Part shown: positions 62,901-64,000 of the stretch, one piece after another
Layout of the letters: the number at the start of each line of letters is the position of its first letter
Numbering within the stretch: position 1 is the first letter of the stretch
NCBI RefSeq assembly: GCF_901933205.1
Contig: NC_044591.1
Coordinates: 4,251,501 to 4,315,500, forward strand
Reading direction: 5' to 3'
From: Camarhynchus parvulus
Taxonomy: Eukaryota; Chordata; Aves; Passeriformes; Thraupidae
Length of the DNA stretch: 64,000 nucleotides
The notes under the pieces: model-generated
Databases searched by the model: none
Seen by the model: only the letters and a program-made list of their open reading frames with translations
Told to the model about the DNA's origin: nothing
Program-made: the position numbers and the translations under genes

Positions 62901-63958
62901 ACAGCCTGGTGCCGTATCAGGTAAAGGAGCTTTTTGCCATGGGGAATGTGCACAGAGCCCAACTTGAAGTGATGGGCAATTCTGTTCCTACTGCATATGT
63001 ATTCAGGGTGTCTGGAAGCCAGGCCTCTGTCAACTTGCTGGTGTGGCACGTGTGTGCTGCGTGTCCTGCATGTGCAGGTGTTGGTGCAGAAGCTGCTCTC
63101 TGTGCCCTGCCGTAGTGCCTGTGTGTAGGTGTGGTGTGGGAGTGTGCAGGGTCTTATCTCTGAACTCAAACTCAATCCATGTGGAGTTGATGAGCACTTT
63201 TCTCTCTTCCCTTTCCCACCTCAGGTACCTTTCAACGCTGTTGCTCTCAGGGTTATTCACACGGACGTTGCTCCCAGCAACATCATGTACGCGGTGAACG
63301 CCAGCTGGGTCGGGCTCTGCTGCATTCCCGAGGAAGTCCGGTGCCAGAGCGAAGGGCCAGTCCTGCTGACACAGACACCAATCTGTGACTGCCTGGGCTT
63401 TGGTGAGCATACCTGGAGCTCTGCTCTCACCTGCCCTGTTTAGGCAGACAGGTTGCATAGTGATGAAGTTAACTACTCTTTTAAAACCAGCTGGAGGAGT
63501 GGGATGAGTGTGGTGTTTTCTCTGCTGTTAGAGACTGTATTGCAGTCCTTGGACTTAGGTTAACAGATGGGAAGAGCTGTGGGGACTGTCCTTGAATGGT
63601 GCCACTCAGAGCTTCTCTCAGAACTCCACAGTGACTCACTTGCTGGTTCATGTTCTCAAAAGCACGTTCCATGTAGCTTTTGCAAAATTCCAGTAGTTGT
63701 CTCAGTTTCCTTGTGACTTAATTTAATGTTCCAGTTTGGACTTGGGTGCTCAATCGTGTGTAGGGATGTGATAGTGAGCAGGGATACCTAGTGACTGAAC
63801 TTTGCATGTGGGGTTTTTTTTTAGGAATTGTCCGAGGAGTTGATATGGAGAAGAAGCTTTACCACATCCTGACACCAGTGCCTCCAGCAAATCTGAGACT
63901 TGTGAATTGTCTGCTCCTTGGGAACATCGCCATCCCTAACTGTGTGCTTGTGGGCCAG
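59529..63958 (+). CDS. NOL9: NOL9, polynucleotide 5'-hydroxyl kinase for rRNA processing (3' truncated by window)
   Basis: NOL9 is a nucleolar Clp1/Grc3-family kinase that phosphorylates RNA 5'-OH ends and, with LAS1L, processes ITS2 during 5.8S/28S rRNA maturation. Coding exons seen: 59529-59609, 59680-59905, 60063-60190, 60328-60466, 60778-60874, 61294-61391, 62122-62283, 62444-62729, 62809-62920, 63225-63402, 63825-63958, all in phase (547 codons); the final exon lies beyond the window. The Walker A motif GPKNTGKST is at residues 204-212 counted from this ATG, followed by the family motif YMECDIGQTEFTPPGCVSL. Other conserved blocks are PLIINTMGWVKGEGLLLLID, VPFNAVALR, YAVNASWVGLC and RGVDMEKKLYHILTPVP. 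The frame stays open upstream of 59529 without an ATG, and the nearby ATG at 59419 is in another frame, so the N-terminus is unresolved. The first exon is shorter than the human N-terminal extension. Confidence 0.92.
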
Positions 63959-64000
63959 GTAGGAGCTCACAGGAGGGGTGGGAGTTGCCTGAGCTGCAGC

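Overview
The window is vertebrate nuclear DNA, almost certainly from a bird. Six single-copy genes were reconstructed from conserved protein segments and in-phase splice sites. Their order and orientation are CAMTA1 (-), DNAJC11 (+), PHF13 (-), KLHL21 (+), ZBTB48 (-), TAS1R1 (-) and NOL9 (+), seven loci in all counting the CAMTA1 first exon. This is the human 1p36.31 gene order read in the opposite direction. The compact spacing, several introns under 100 bp, GC-rich CpG-island promoters and few interspersed repeats fit an avian microchromosome. The species cannot be named from the sequence.

Layout. 1-3805: 5' part of CAMTA1 intron 1. 3806-3850: the 15-codon first coding exon of CAMTA1, inside a large CpG island with seven CCAAT boxes. 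4740-16690: gene-poor interval with two candidate minus-strand polyadenylation sites but no protein-coding gene that I can support. 17595-35663: DNAJC11, 16 coding exons, 559 aa, complete; intron 1 holds a CTG(18) tract and a 54-bp minisatellite ending in a 50-bp palindrome. 35890-40548: spacer and probable PHF13 3' UTR; THAP3, which lies here in human, is not visible. 40549-42924: PHF13, 4 exons, 306 aa. 43713-48518: KLHL21, 4 coding exons, 604 aa. 50687-54882: ZBTB48/TZAP, 10 exons, 585 aa, eleven C2H2 fingers. 55031-59289: TAS1R1, 6 exons, 831 aa, intact. 59529-63958: NOL9, first 11 coding exons; the last exon lies beyond the window.

The genes are not an operon and have unrelated roles: mitochondrial membrane organisation (DNAJC11), H3K4me3 reading (PHF13), CUL3 ubiquitin ligase adaptor (KLHL21), telomere-repeat binding and transcription (ZBTB48), taste GPCR (TAS1R1), rRNA-processing polynucleotide kinase (NOL9) and Ca/calmodulin-linked transcription (CAMTA1). 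They are coupled physically. PHF13/KLHL21 and TAS1R1/NOL9 are head-to-head pairs sharing CpG-island promoters, and TAS1R1 ends 148 bp upstream of the ZBTB48 start codon.

I did not find an undescribed biological system. The points most worth checking are the intact TAS1R1 (relevant to taste evolution in birds), the apparent loss of THAP3, the shortened ZBTB48 linker, the unresolved NOL9 N-terminus, the palindromic minisatellite, and an unidentified open frame antisense inside DNAJC11 intron 4.
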